From NCBI RefSeq assembly GCF_014202505.1, contig NZ_JACHGW010000003.1, positions 1 through 64,000 of the forward strand: a stretch of 64,000 nt of DNA, read 5' to 3'. The position numbers and the translations under genes were made by a program. The notes under the pieces are model-generated. The model ran no database searches and was not told the DNA's origin. It was given only the letters and a program-made list of their open reading frames with translations. Below, one piece after another: positions 8,668-16,286 of the stretch. The DNA comes from Armatimonas rosea. GTDB lineage: Bacteria; Armatimonadota; Armatimonadia; Armatimonadales; Armatimonadaceae. Position 1 is the stretch's first letter; each line of letters opens with the position of its first letter.

Positions 8668-8925
8668 ATGAACCTTCAAACCGTATTACTCACCCTGATC
8701 CTTGGAACGATCTCGCTTGCTCCTGCGCATGCGGGCGATAGCATCCCCTTTTGCAAGCCCACCCCGGCCCCGATCTGTAACCCGGTTCCGAACTGTAACC
8801 CGGTTCCTAACTGCAATCCCACTCCCAAGCCGGGGACACCGACGACCCCCAACTGCGTCCCCGAGCCCGCCACCCTAAGCCTGGCGCTCCTGGGCCTGCT
8901 GCCTTTGGCCCGCCGTCGCAAGTAG
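8668..8925 (+). CDS. Tiny secreted protein with Cys-Asn-Pro repeats and PEP-CTERM tail
   Basis: The 85 residues comprise a signal peptide (residues 1-23, ending APAHAG), a low-complexity segment repeating CNPVPN three times with slight variation, and a classic PEP-CTERM tail: VPEPAT, a hydrophobic helix LSLALLGLLPLA, then RRRK. PEP-CTERM tails direct export and are cut by exosortase, attaching proteins to the surface or matrix. The mature peptide would be only about 40 residues, with five Cys. A GGAG lies about ten bases before ATG. No exosortase gene is in the window. Confidence 0.8.
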   Translation: MNLQTVLLTLILGTISLAPAHAGDSIPFCKPTPAPICNPVPNCNPVPNCNPTPKPGTPTTPNCVPEPATLSLALLGLLPLARRRK

Positions 8926-8930
8926 TGAGC

Positions 8931-9058
8931 GAGTTCGTCGGGGATTGGAAATCCCCGCCTCCCGGATCAAGAGCGCCCCGTGGGCGCGGAGAACCGATGC
9001 ATCTCCTGCGTCCTCAGGACGCTCCCTCACCCGTAGGCGGGGATTTTCAACCCCCGCC
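8931..9058. repeat. Family B repeat, copy 2
   Basis: Complete element. The outer hairpin GGGGATTGGAAATCCCC is on the left, followed by the inner hairpins GAGCGCCCCGTGGGCGC and GCGTCCTCAGGACGC, with GCGGGGATTTTCAACCCCCGC on the right. Copy 3, on the other side of the next gene, is the same sequence inverted, including the flanking GAGTTCGTC. Confidence 0.85.
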
Positions 9059-9104
9059 ATAGATCGCCAGGGAACGAATCGCCGCGCTGGTTTGTAGAGT
9101 GTCT

Positions 9105-9779
9105 ATGAAAGCCCTTCTACGAGCCAGTGCGGCGCTGTTGTTTCTGGCCGGGTGTGCCCAGACGCCCAAGAGCCTGCCACCCACGCCCAATGGAATGGTG
9201 CTGATTCCCGCCGGGGACGCCCTCGTGGGCACCGATGACCCCGATAGCGACGACGAGCGTCGCCCACTGCACCGCGTCTCCCTACCCGCTTTTTGGATCG
9301 ACCGTACCGAGGTGACCAATGCGGAGTTTGCTCGCTTTCGGCCCGGCCACACGTTCGCGCCCGGCCAGGAGAAGCTCCCCGCTACCGGAGTCACCTACGA
9401 CGACGCGGCGGCCTACGCGCGCTGGGTGGGCAAGCGGCTCCCCACAGAGGACGAGTGGGAGAAGGCGGCACGGGGCACCGATGGCCGCGCCTATCCCTGG
9501 GGCAACCGCTGGGACAAGAGCAAGGTCGCGGCGCGCGCTCCCAAGCCCACCCAGCGCCTCGCGTGTGGCAAGCCCTCCCGCGTCCGCCCCGTTGGCTCGG
9601 TACCCGCCGGTGCCAGTCCCTTCGGCTGCTTGGACATGGCGGGAAATGCCTGGGAGTGGGTACAGGGACACCCCAACGGAAACCCCGAGCAGAGGATCCT
9701 CAAGGGCGGCGCGGTCGGCTACAGCGAGCGTGGCTGCCGGAGCTACGAGCGGGGGATCGAGGGCGCAAAGGCCACGTGA
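9105..9779 (+). CDS. Formylglycine-generating-enzyme-like (SUMF1) lipoprotein, truncated by a nonsense codon
   Basis: The start is ATG at 9105; a GTG two codons earlier is possible. LLFLAGC is a lipobox, so the protein is probably an outer-surface lipoprotein. MVLIPAGDALVGTDD, FWIDRTEVTNAEFARF, KRLPTEDEWEKAARG and DMAGNAWEWV are the SUMF1/EgtB/PvdO landmarks. The reading frame stops at TGA (9777-9779) just before DDTGFRCAR, which is the conserved C-terminal motif and remains in the same frame down to TAA at 9813. A CGA-to-TGA change would explain it. Inverted family B repeats flank the gene. Active-site cysteines of true formylglycine enzymes are not evident, so another SUMF1-fold role is likely. 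Confidence 0.8.
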   Translation: MKALLRASAALLFLAGCAQTPKSLPPTPNGMVLIPAGDALVGTDDPDSDDERRPLHRVSLPAFWIDRTEVTNAEFARFRPGHTFAPGQEKLPATGVTYDDAAAYARWVGKRLPTEDEWEKAARGTDGRAYPWGNRWDKSKVAARAPKPTQRLACGKPSRVRPVGSVPAGASPFGCLDMAGNAWEWVQGHPNGNPEQRILKGGAVGYSERGCRSYERGIEGAKAT

Positions 9780-9821
9780 GACGACACCGGATTTCGCTGC
9801 GCGAGATCATTGTAAACACGA

Positions 9822-9961
9822 GGGGCGGGGATTGGCAGGGCAATCAATTACCCGCCTCCGATTTTTGGGAGCGTCCCGAGGACGCATAATCTCTTCTGCT
9901 CTTCGTGCCCCCGGGGCGCTCTTGATCCGGGAGGCGGGGATTTCCAATCCCCGACGAACTC
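9822..9961. repeat. Family B repeat, copy 3 (inverted relative to copy 2)
   Basis: Its reverse complement matches copy 2 nearly base for base over the CGTCGGGGATTGGAAATCCC end and the CCGGATCAAGAGCGCCCC segment. It ends three bases before the putative -10 box of the next gene. Confidence 0.85.
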
Positions 9962-9963
9962 GG

Positions 9964-9969
9964 TACAAT
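9964..9969 (+). promoter_or_regulatory. Putative -10 box of the OB-fold gene
   Basis: TACAAT six bases before the ATG at 9976, at the outer edge of a family B repeat. The spacing implies a leaderless mRNA. Confidence 0.5.
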
Positions 9970-9975
9970 GGGGGC

Positions 9976-10473
9976 ATGTTAAAGCGCTCTCTTTCCCTGG
10001 TGGCTGCCCTGTGCGCCCTGAGTTTCTCCTTGGTTCATGCCCAAGACGATACCAAGCCCGCCGCGCGTGAGGCCGCCAAGCCCCAGGCGAGTGTGGCGTC
10101 CAAGACCGCCAAGTTTGGCACCGTGAAGCTGGGCGATGGCTCGGTGAAGCTGGGGGATGGCTCCGTGACCAAGGCGCTCAAGGCGACTGATCTGGCGGGA
10201 GCCAAGAAGCTGATCGGCAAAGAGGCGGCCTTTGAAGGAACTGTGGCTACGGTCTACACCCCCAAGGGCAATGGCCTGCTGATCCTCAACTTCGATAAGA
10301 ACTACCGCAACGCCCTCACGGCCGTGCTGCGCTCCAAGAACTACGCCGAGTTCCCGGACATGCAGACCCTCAAGGGCAAGCACGTGCTCGTCACGGGCAA
10401 GTTCGAGGACTACAAGGGGAGCGCCGAGCTCGTCCTGACAAAGCCCGACCAGATCAAGCTCATCACCGAGTAG
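9976..10473 (+). CDS. Exported OB-fold protein
   Basis: The 165 residues begin with a signal peptide ending SLVHAQ (about residues 1-22), so the protein is exported. After an Ala/Lys-rich linker, the segment TVKLGDGSVKLGDGSV carries a direct 7-residue duplication. From about residue 80 the strand pattern EAAFEGTVATVYTPKGNGLLILNFDKNY...LKGKHVLVTGKFEDYKGSAELVLTKPDQIKLI is that of bacterial OB-fold domains (strands ending in x-G-K-x-x-x-Y-x-G-x-x-E-L). The ligand is unknown. A family C hairpin with a T-run follows the stop codon. Confidence 0.7.
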   Translation: MLKRSLSLVAALCALSFSLVHAQDDTKPAAREAAKPQASVASKTAKFGTVKLGDGSVKLGDGSVTKALKATDLAGAKKLIGKEAAFEGTVATVYTPKGNGLLILNFDKNYRNALTAVLRSKNYAEFPDMQTLKGKHVLVTGKFEDYKGSAELVLTKPDQIKLITE

Positions 10474-10488
10474 TAGAAACCCCGCGCC

Positions 10489-10558
10489 GAGCAAGGCCCG
10501 ACGAACGAATTTCGCCCGAGGACTCGTTGTCCGGGCTTGCTCGCTGTCTATATTTTTG
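10489..10558 (+). terminator. Family C hairpin, terminator after the OB-fold gene
   Basis: GAGCAAGGCCCGACGAACGA pairs imperfectly with TCGTTGTCCGGGCTTGCTC (10489-10542), and TATATTTTTGTT follows. A related long hairpin sharing the GGACTCGTT and CCGGGCTT elements is at 62.5 kb. Confidence 0.65.
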
Positions 10559-10576
10559 TTGCCTGTGCTGAAGCGG

Positions 10577-10582
10577 TAGAAT
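10577..10582 (+). promoter_or_regulatory. Putative -10 box of the GT39 gene
   Basis: TAGAAT six bases before the ATG at 10589. No Shine-Dalgarno sequence is present. Confidence 0.5.
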
Positions 10583-10588
10583 AGGCCG

Positions 10589-12094
10589 ATGACACGGACG
10601 GCTCGCTCGGCGCTGTTTTTAATCGGTGCGCTGACTCTCTTTCGGCTCTTCTACGGCGCACAGCTTGGGCTGGCGTGGGACGAGGCGTACTACTGGCAGT
10701 GGAGCCGGCACCTCGACCTCTCCTACTACGACCAAGGGCCGGGGATCGCCTACTGCCTACGGCTCGGGACCCTGGTGGCCGGCCACACGCACCTGGGGAT
10801 TCGGCTTGTCCCAATTATCTTTGCCGCGCTGGGCGGCTGGCTGACCTTCCTCACCACCCGGCGCTGGCTGGGCGAGGCCGTGGCGTGGTGGATGCTCCTG
10901 CTGCTCTCGCTCGCTCCACTCTATGCTGCCGGTAGCCTGCTGGCCACCTACGACAGCCCGCTGGTGATCTGCTGGATTGTCGCGCTCTGGCTGCTGACCA
11001 AGCTCCTCCAAGAGGACAAGCCCGCGCTCTGGTACGCCGTGGGCCCGGTTGTGGCGCTGGGGATTGCGTCGAAGCTGACCACCCTCATGATCGCCCCCGG
11101 CGTCCTCCTGCTCCTGGCACTGGTCCCCGACTACCGCAAGTGGCTGCGTACGCCCCACCCCTATCTTGCCTTTGGGATCGCCGTGCTGGGGCTCTTGCCC
11201 TATGCGCTCTGGGACAAGCAGCACGAGCAGATGTTCTCGCTCCACATCAAGACCCTCTCCCAGCGCCACACCGATGCCGCCTTTGGCCGCTGGTTCGGGG
11301 ACTTTCTGGCCGGGCAGGCACTCTTTGTAGGGCCAGTGGTCTGGGTTCTCTCGCTGTGGTGCCTGGTGAAGCTCAAGACCATTGTCCGCGACGAAAAATC
11401 CCGCGCTTTTGTGCTGGCCTTCACGCTCCCGCTGCTTGCAGTCTGTGTCTGGACCTCGCTGCGCTCCAAGCTGGAGATCAACTGGCCCACGACCATGCAC
11501 CTGGCGAGCATGCTGCCGGTTGCGGTGCTCTTTGACCGGCTCTGGCGCGAGGGCAAGCGCACACTGCCTCGCATCACCTTGGGAATCAATGGCTTTCTCT
11601 GCCTGCTGGCCTTTTTCCCCGGCGCGCCCGGCGCTCTGGGGCTTACCCTCCCTGCCGAGCCCTTCACCAAGCTCAACGAGCCCTACGGCTGGCCCGAGCT
11701 GATGACCCAGACCGCGGCGGCGGGCGAGAGGCTCAAGGCCGAGGGGCGAGAGGTGGCCTACGGGAGCGTGACGTACCGTGTCAACTCGGCGATGGCGTTC
11801 TATCTCCCCGGCCAGCCCGAGACCAATGGCCTCTACTTCAATGTGCGCTGGGACAACTACAAGCTCTGGACCGACGACAAAGCGCTGGTGGGCAAGAGTC
11901 TCGTCATGGTCAACGATGTCGAGGATGAGAAGGGGAGCATGGAGCTCGCCCGACAGTACTTCTCTTCCATCGAGGCACTGCCTCCGATCTTGCTCACCCG
12001 CCCTGGCTACAACAAGCCCGTCAAGCGCTGGTACATCTACCTCTGCCGAGACTTCAAGGGCTACGACCCGAAAAAACACCAAGACGGTTACTAG
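10589..12094 (+). CDS. GT39-type membrane glycosyltransferase (ArnT/PMT-like)
   Basis: A 501-residue polytopic inner-membrane protein that should transfer a sugar from a polyprenyl-phosphate donor to a lipid, protein or glycan outside the membrane. The first periplasmic loop has GLAWDEAYYWQWSRHLDLSYYDQGPG, with the conserved Asp-Glu pair of the GT-C fold. About ten hydrophobic helices follow, and the soluble C-terminal part starts near residue 380 (QTAAAGERLKAEGREVAYGSVTYRVNSAMAFYL). The substrate cannot be inferred; no neighbouring glycan genes were found. Confidence 0.88.
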   Translation: MTRTARSALFLIGALTLFRLFYGAQLGLAWDEAYYWQWSRHLDLSYYDQGPGIAYCLRLGTLVAGHTHLGIRLVPIIFAALGGWLTFLTTRRWLGEAVAWWMLLLLSLAPLYAAGSLLATYDSPLVICWIVALWLLTKLLQEDKPALWYAVGPVVALGIASKLTTLMIAPGVLLLLALVPDYRKWLRTPHPYLAFGIAVLGLLPYALWDKQHEQMFSLHIKTLSQRHTDAAFGRWFGDFLAGQALFVGPVVWVLSLWCLVKLKTIVRDEKSRAFVLAFTLPLLAVCVWTSLRSKLEINWPTTMHLASMLPVAVLFDRLWREGKRTLPRITLGINGFLCLLAFFPGAPGALGLTLPAEPFTKLNEPYGWPELMTQTAAAGERLKAEGREVAYGSVTYRVNSAMAFYLPGQPETNGLYFNVRWDNYKLWTDDKALVGKSLVMVNDVEDEKGSMELARQYFSSIEALPPILLTRPGYNKPVKRWYIYLCRDFKGYDPKKHQDGY

Positions 12095-12099
12095 CTGTT

Positions 12100-12245
12100 T
12101 GTCCGGCCGATTGGAACGGCCGGACTGGAGAGCGCGGCGCTACGAAGGCCGTTCCGGCCATCCCGAGTTTACTCGGGATTATGGCCGGAGGCCTTTGTGT
12201 CCGAGGCACGAGGACAGCAAGACGCCCCGGTTCATCGGGGCGGTA
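12100..12245. repeat. Palindromic intergenic repeat (family D-like)
   Basis: A 215-base gap between two same-strand genes. It holds GGCCGTTCCGGCC with an upstream partner GGAACGGCCGG, then ATCCCGAGTTTACTCGGGAT, and CGCCCCGGTTCATCGGGGCGG, followed by TATAAA. The elements form several hairpins and contain no coding signal. The last hairpin and TATAAA may serve the next gene's promoter. Confidence 0.55.
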
Positions 12246-12309
12246 TAAAATGGGGGCGATCCAAATAAAAATGCAACTTTTTGGCATTTTATGGTTCTTA
12301 TCCCCAACG

Positions 12310-13524
12310 ATGCCAGAAAAACCTTCCCTTTTAACGAAAATCTACGCTGCTATGTGTGGCGAAGTGAGTGCAGAGACGCTTGAAGCGTATCGACGTGCCA
12401 GTTTATCGGTTTTTGAGCTACTAGATCACCTTGAGCGAGAGCGCTTGACCGCGCGCGCCGAGGGGAAAACACCTTGGACACTCGCTCCGGGCGAGCAGGC
12501 AACGGGGGTGTGTGCGTGGAATGCCTTTGTCCTCCAGACCCTGGGCAATGCCTTTCTCGATGCCGACTACCAGACCCACCCGGGGACGGTTGGGTTTGTG
12601 CCTCCCATTACCGCCGATCAGGTCATGCGCTTCTACGAGCCCGTGGAGCCGTGGCTGCGGCGGGCGCGACAGGCCCAGGCCAACCCGCAGTTTGTGCTGG
12701 ATGTGACCGTTCCCGCCGCACTGCCTGCCTGGAGCGAGGTCGAGCCCTGCCCGAACACTCACCTGAAGGGAATGCTCCATGCCATGCGTGCCGTCCGGGA
12801 CCATGCCCAAGCCGCGATGGCGTATATCGAGGCAAGCGCTCCCACGGAGACGCGCCAGCAGAAGCAGCTCGATACGATCCGCCAGCACTACGCCGCCGCG
12901 ACCACTCAGGCGCGCTATGCCGACGATATGCACGGGATCGATCCTAGCCGCGATGTCCATGAGCGAGTCGAGGAGCACCTAAAGGCGGCGATCGAGCAGT
13001 TCTATCTCGTGGGACAGCTCGTGGCGATGCCGGAGCGGGCGGAGAAAGCGGCGGTGGTGGCTCCGCCGGCCGCGCTTCCCAAGGCGCAGCCGCTTCCCGG
13101 TCAGCCGGGCTTCAACCCATGGGTTCTCACCGACCCGCTCAGCCGCGAGAAGTTCCAGCGCGACCCCGAGGCCCGGGAGGCGATTCGTCTCCTCTGGGTG
13201 CACGACCCCGCTCCCGAGAAGACCCTGGCGATCCAGGCGGAGATCGAGGCTGCCTACACCCGTGGGGATATCAGTATCGCTAAGAAGGCCGATGGGAGCC
13301 GCTTGGGGCACTTCTTCTGTACCCCTTGGGCCGCGATCTATACGGTCAACCGCTCTGTGACCCTAGGGGGTGTGGCGCTCGTACCGCTCCAGACCTTTGT
13401 CTTTGACGTGAGTATCGAGGGGATGAACCGTGGGGTACCGTTTCGGCGGCAGATCAAGGTCGCCAAGTTTGTCTCCACCACGGAGCTAGAGTACGGCGAC
13501 CCCAACGAAGAGCCGGATCACTAG
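12310..13524 (+). CDS. Hypothetical protein, 404 residues
   Basis: No family was recognised. The ATG at 12310 is preferred; earlier in-frame ATGs at 12250 and 12271 would add 13-20 hydrophobic residues. The N-terminal part is helical (EVSAETLEAYRRASLSVFELLDHLERERLTA) with two Cys (AMCG, GVCAWN). The middle region carries many helices, then a Pro-rich linker near residue 255 (VAPPAALPKAQPLPGQPG). The C-terminal half, with QRDPEAREAIRLLWVHDP and a beta-rich end, appears globular and cytosolic. It overlaps the converging esterase gene by four bases. Confidence 0.7.
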   Translation: MPEKPSLLTKIYAAMCGEVSAETLEAYRRASLSVFELLDHLERERLTARAEGKTPWTLAPGEQATGVCAWNAFVLQTLGNAFLDADYQTHPGTVGFVPPITADQVMRFYEPVEPWLRRARQAQANPQFVLDVTVPAALPAWSEVEPCPNTHLKGMLHAMRAVRDHAQAAMAYIEASAPTETRQQKQLDTIRQHYAAATTQARYADDMHGIDPSRDVHERVEEHLKAAIEQFYLVGQLVAMPERAEKAAVVAPPAALPKAQPLPGQPGFNPWVLTDPLSREKFQRDPEAREAIRLLWVHDPAPEKTLAIQAEIEAAYTRGDISIAKKADGSRLGHFFCTPWAAIYTVNRSVTLGGVALVPLQTFVFDVSIEGMNRGVPFRRQIKVAKFVSTTELEYGDPNEEPDH

Positions 13525-14258
13525 GCCAAGAGCTTGAGTTTCTTGAGCCCCTCCGCGACAACCTGGGCGTTGAGAGCCGCACCCTCAGGGCTGGTGTGGG
13601 TGTGGTCGCCAAAGAAGAGGGGGGCCACTTTCTCCTCGCCCAGCTGGTCGTAGCGGTCGGCGATCAGGGTGTTGAGGTCGAGGAAGTGGACCTTCTCTTG
13701 CGCCGCAGCCTCTTTGGCCCACTTGCCGTAGTCGCCCGAGGCGCGCCCGACCTTGCCGTCTTTCCAGATATTGCGGGGAATCGGGGAGCAGATGACAACG
13801 GTCGCGCCCTTGGCCTTGGCATCGGTGGTGTACTTGCGCAGGTACCAGCCGTAGCTATGGACAGTCTCCTCTTTCCCCGTTGCCTCCACAGTTCCCGTCT
13901 CGGTCTCCTCGCCGTTGCCCTTGATCGAGGCCCGGGGGCGGGTGCCCTTGAACTTATCGCCACCGTCGTTGTGCCCGAACTGCATCACGACGATATCGCC
14001 CTTTTTGAGCTCCTTAGCGACCGCGTCCCAGAGCCCCTCGGTCAGGAAGCTGCGGCTACTGCGGCCCCCGAGAGCCTTGTTGACCACTTTTAGCGTGGGG
14101 GAGTCCACCAGAGGCGGCAGGGCGGTTCCCCAGCCCTGCTGCCCCTTGGTGTTGTTCTTAACCGTCGAGTCCCCGATTAGCCAGAGGGTCGAGGGCTCCT
14201 CGGAGGGAGGGAGGAGCAAGGCTCCTGAAGCAAGTAAGAGTTCGCGACGGTTAAGCAT
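13521..14258 (-). CDS. Rhamnogalacturonan acetylesterase-like SGNH hydrolase (CE12 type)
   Basis: Removes acetyl groups from pectic rhamnogalacturonan. The 245 residues start with a signal-like segment (LLLASGALLLPP). Block I is LIGDSTVKN with the nucleophile Ser, the Gly block is KALGGRSSRSF, block III is MQFGHNDGGD, and FFGDHTHTSPEGA holds the catalytic Asp and His. The gene starts seven bases after the stop of the pseudopilin at 14265, so the two form one operon. The transcript should come from the promoter region carrying two LacI-type operators at 15.1 kb. Confidence 0.9.
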   Translation of the reverse strand: MLNRRELLLASGALLLPPSEEPSTLWLIGDSTVKNNTKGQQGWGTALPPLVDSPTLKVVNKALGGRSSRSFLTEGLWDAVAKELKKGDIVVMQFGHNDGGDKFKGTRPRASIKGNGEETETGTVEATGKEETVHSYGWYLRKYTTDAKAKGATVVICSPIPRNIWKDGKVGRASGDYGKWAKEAAAQEKVHFLDLNTLIADRYDQLGEEKVAPLFFGDHTHTSPEGAALNAQVVAEGLKKLKLLA

Positions 14259-14264
14259 AGGTTC

Positions 14265-15074
14265 CTAGTCCTGTTCGTTGGTCCAGTAGGGATAGACTAC
14301 CACACCGGCAGAGTTGGTACGTCGGGTTGCCAGCTGTCCGATCTTCATAGCCTTGGCATGGCCGTCCACAAAGACCTGGTTGGCAAACTCGCTATGCCGT
14401 CCCAGAACCCAGAACTTGCGCCCCGCACCGTCGGTGTAGCCAAAGACCGGCGGAACCGCTGCTGGGGCGATAATCATCTGGCGGAGAGTGGTGGTGACGG
14501 CGGTGGGCGCTCCGGCGAGAACGGGAGCGGTGGTCCAGAGCTGCCCATTGACATTGGGGTTGGTCTCTGAGATGAAGATCGTGTCGGCGGGGGCCTCGAT
14601 AGCGGCCATGCTGGCACGGAAGGGAGCGCTGGCCCCGCTGGTCACTGGGACATGGTCGTACCAAGCATTGGCGGAGTAGCTTCCTCCGGGACTACGGCCC
14701 GTGTTACAAGCAGGCGAGAGTGCCAGGCGCTCGGGCTGGGTGCGCCAGACTTTATTGGGATCGGAGTCGCTGGGGCAGGAGAAGATACCCGCATTCTTGA
14801 TGTAGGGGTAGAGCTCGTCTTGCCACTTGTAGTTGGCGTAGCAGTTGACACTCCCGGTCTGAGGATCGGCCATGTTGATGAGCGGCAGGGTCTCGTCGTA
14901 GTCCTGAACATACATCATCACCGCAGTACCGATCTGCTTGCAGTTGGCCAGGCAGGCCGTCTGGCGTGCTTTTTCACGGGCTTGGGCAAAGACAGGGAAG
15001 AGAATCGCCGCAAGAATGGCAATAATCGCGATAACCACCAAGAGCTCGATGAGCGTGAAGGCTCGGGTCTTCAT
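14265..15074 (-). CDS. DUF1559 pseudopilin-like protein, first gene of the acetylesterase operon
   Basis: The DUF1559 family consists of secreted proteins with a type IV prepilin N-terminus and a C-terminal His-x9-Asp-Gly motif; their roles are mostly unknown. Here [17 protein letters not shown] (cut before Phe) opens the 269 residues, and [16 protein letters not shown] is the His-x9-Asp-Gly motif near the end. The ATG at 15074 has AGGAG upstream. Its place directly before an acetylesterase, under shared operators, suggests a surface role during pectin use, such as substrate binding or enzyme display. Confidence 0.9.
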   Translation of the reverse strand: MKTRAFTLIELLVVIAIIAILAAILFPVFAQAREKARQTACLANCKQIGTAVMMYVQDYDETLPLINMADPQTGSVNCYANYKWQDELYPYIKNAGIFSCPSDSDPNKVWRTQPERLALSPACNTGRSPGGSYSANAWYDHVPVTSGASAPFRASMAAIEAPADTIFISETNPNVNGQLWTTAPVLAGAPTAVTTTLRQMIIAPAAVPPVFGYTDGAGRKFWVLGRHSEFANQVFVDGHAKAMKIGQLATRRTNSAGVVVYPYWTNEQD

Positions 15075-15114
15075 AGATAAAATTACTCCTGACAATGAGT
15101 GCGCCCTCCGGTAC

Positions 15115-15124
15115 AAACCGGTTG
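15115..15124. promoter_or_regulatory. Putative LacI-type operator A
   Basis: AAACCGGTTG, with the perfect core AACCGGTT at 15116-15123 and the central CG typical of LacI-family operators. It lies 41 bases before the pseudopilin ATG (minus strand). It is centred 44 bases from operator B, about four helical turns. Confidence 0.6.
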
Positions 15125-15131
15125 ACGAAGC

Positions 15132-15137
15132 TATAAT
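15132..15137. promoter_or_regulatory. TATAAT box between the two operators
   Basis: TATAAT read on the plus strand; the overlapping TATTAT on the minus strand could serve the divergent gene. The box lies between operators A and B, so a bound dimer or loop would block transcription in both directions. Confidence 0.5.
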
Positions 15138-15158
15138 AACATAAGATTCTTTCTTAAT

Positions 15159-15168
15159 CAACCGGTTT
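15159..15168. promoter_or_regulatory. Putative LacI-type operator B
   Basis: CAACCGGTTT, with the core AACCGGTT at 15160-15167, 15 bases before the start of the acetylesterase gene. Same core as operators A and C. Confidence 0.6.
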
Positions 15169-15182
15169 ATCTAGGAGCCTTC

Positions 15183-16286
15183 ATGATTTTTCACTTTGGC
15201 GGGACAACAACGGAGCTTGCTCTTACGGATCGCTTTGACGCGCAGCGGGGCTTTGGGTTTGTCTACCCAGAGCCCCCCAGCTTCGCCCTGCGTGTCCCCG
15301 AGGGCAACTACGATATCGCGCTGACTCTCACCGGGCCGGGCGAGGTGACAGTCAAGGCGGAGATGCGGCGCTTGCTCTTGGAGCCGACGCGGCTTCGGGC
15401 AGGGGAGACAAAGCGGCTGGCGTGGACCGTGAACGTGCGGCGGCCCCAGCTGCCCAGCGGCGCGAGCGTGCGGCTCAAGAAAGACGAGCAAGGGCACTTG
15501 GACTGGGACGAGCTACTCTCGCTGGAGTTTCACTGCCCTATGAGCTGCCTCACCGAGCTACGGGTGACCCCCAACACAAGCGCACCGACTCTCTATATCG
15601 CGGGCGACTCCACGGTGACCGACCAGCCCGGTGCGCCGTTTGCCGCGTGGGGCCAGCTCCTGCCGCGCTTCTTTGGACCGGGGCTCGCAGTCGCCAACCA
15701 TGCGGAGTCGGGGGAGTCCTTGAAGAGCTTTGTGGGGGAGCGGCGCCTCGCCAAGATCGAGAGCACGATCCGTAAGGGGGACTATCTATTTATCCAGTTC
15801 ACCCACAACGACCAGAAGCCGGGCGCAAACTTTGTCGAGCCCTTCACGACCTACCAAGACGAGCTTCGGCGCTTTATCGCCGTGGCGAAGAAAGCAGGCG
15901 CGACTCCGGTGCTAGTGACCTCGATGTACCGCCGCCGCTTTGATGGGCAAGGTAAGCTGACCGACACGCTGGGGGACTACCCCGAGGCGATGCGCCAGCT
16001 GGCAAAGGCGGAGAGCCTGACCCTGATCGACCTCCATGCCCAGAGCAAGCTTGTCTTTGAGGCACTGGGGCCGGAGCCCTCCAAGCGCGCCTTTGTCCAC
16101 ACCGAGACCATCAAGGACGATACCCACTTCTCGAGCTACGGTGCCTACTTGCTGGCCCGCTGCGTGGTGGCAGGGCTTCAAAAGAGCGACCTGCCGCTCA
16201 AGCGCTTTCTTGCGGCAGGTCTCTCGTCGTTTGATCCCACGAAGCCGCCCGCTCCGGAGAGCTGGCGGCTCCCCGAGGCTCACTGA
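15183..16286 (+). CDS. SGNH acetylesterase with N-terminal beta domain (rhamnogalacturonan acetylesterase-like)
   Basis: The 367 residues have two parts. Residues about 1-125 are beta-rich (FHFGGTTTELALTDRFDAQRG, ARVPEGNYDIALTLTGP-like strands), similar to the N-terminal domains of plant-cell-wall CE12 esterases. The SGNH domain follows: LYIAGDSTVTDQ, ANHAESGESLKSF, IQFTHNDQKPG, and DDTHFSSYGAYLLA with the catalytic Asp-x-x-His. No signal peptide is visible, so it may act on imported oligomers. AGGAG precedes the ATG. It is transcribed divergently from the pseudopilin-esterase operon across operators A and B. Confidence 0.9.
   Translation: MIFHFGGTTTELALTDRFDAQRGFGFVYPEPPSFALRVPEGNYDIALTLTGPGEVTVKAEMRRLLLEPTRLRAGETKRLAWTVNVRRPQLPSGASVRLKKDEQGHLDWDELLSLEFHCPMSCLTELRVTPNTSAPTLYIAGDSTVTDQPGAPFAAWGQLLPRFFGPGLAVANHAESGESLKSFVGERRLAKIESTIRKGDYLFIQFTHNDQKPGANFVEPFTTYQDELRRFIAVAKKAGATPVLVTSMYRRRFDGQGKLTDTLGDYPEAMRQLAKAESLTLIDLHAQSKLVFEALGPEPSKRAFVHTETIKDDTHFSSYGAYLLARCVVAGLQKSDLPLKRFLAAGLSSFDPTKPPAPESWRLPEAH

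Noticed and set aside
9777..9779. TGA in the SUMF1-like gene as a selenocysteine codon
   Set aside because: The position is not a Cys in the family, and a family B repeat rather than a SECIS-like hairpin follows. A nonsense change is simpler.
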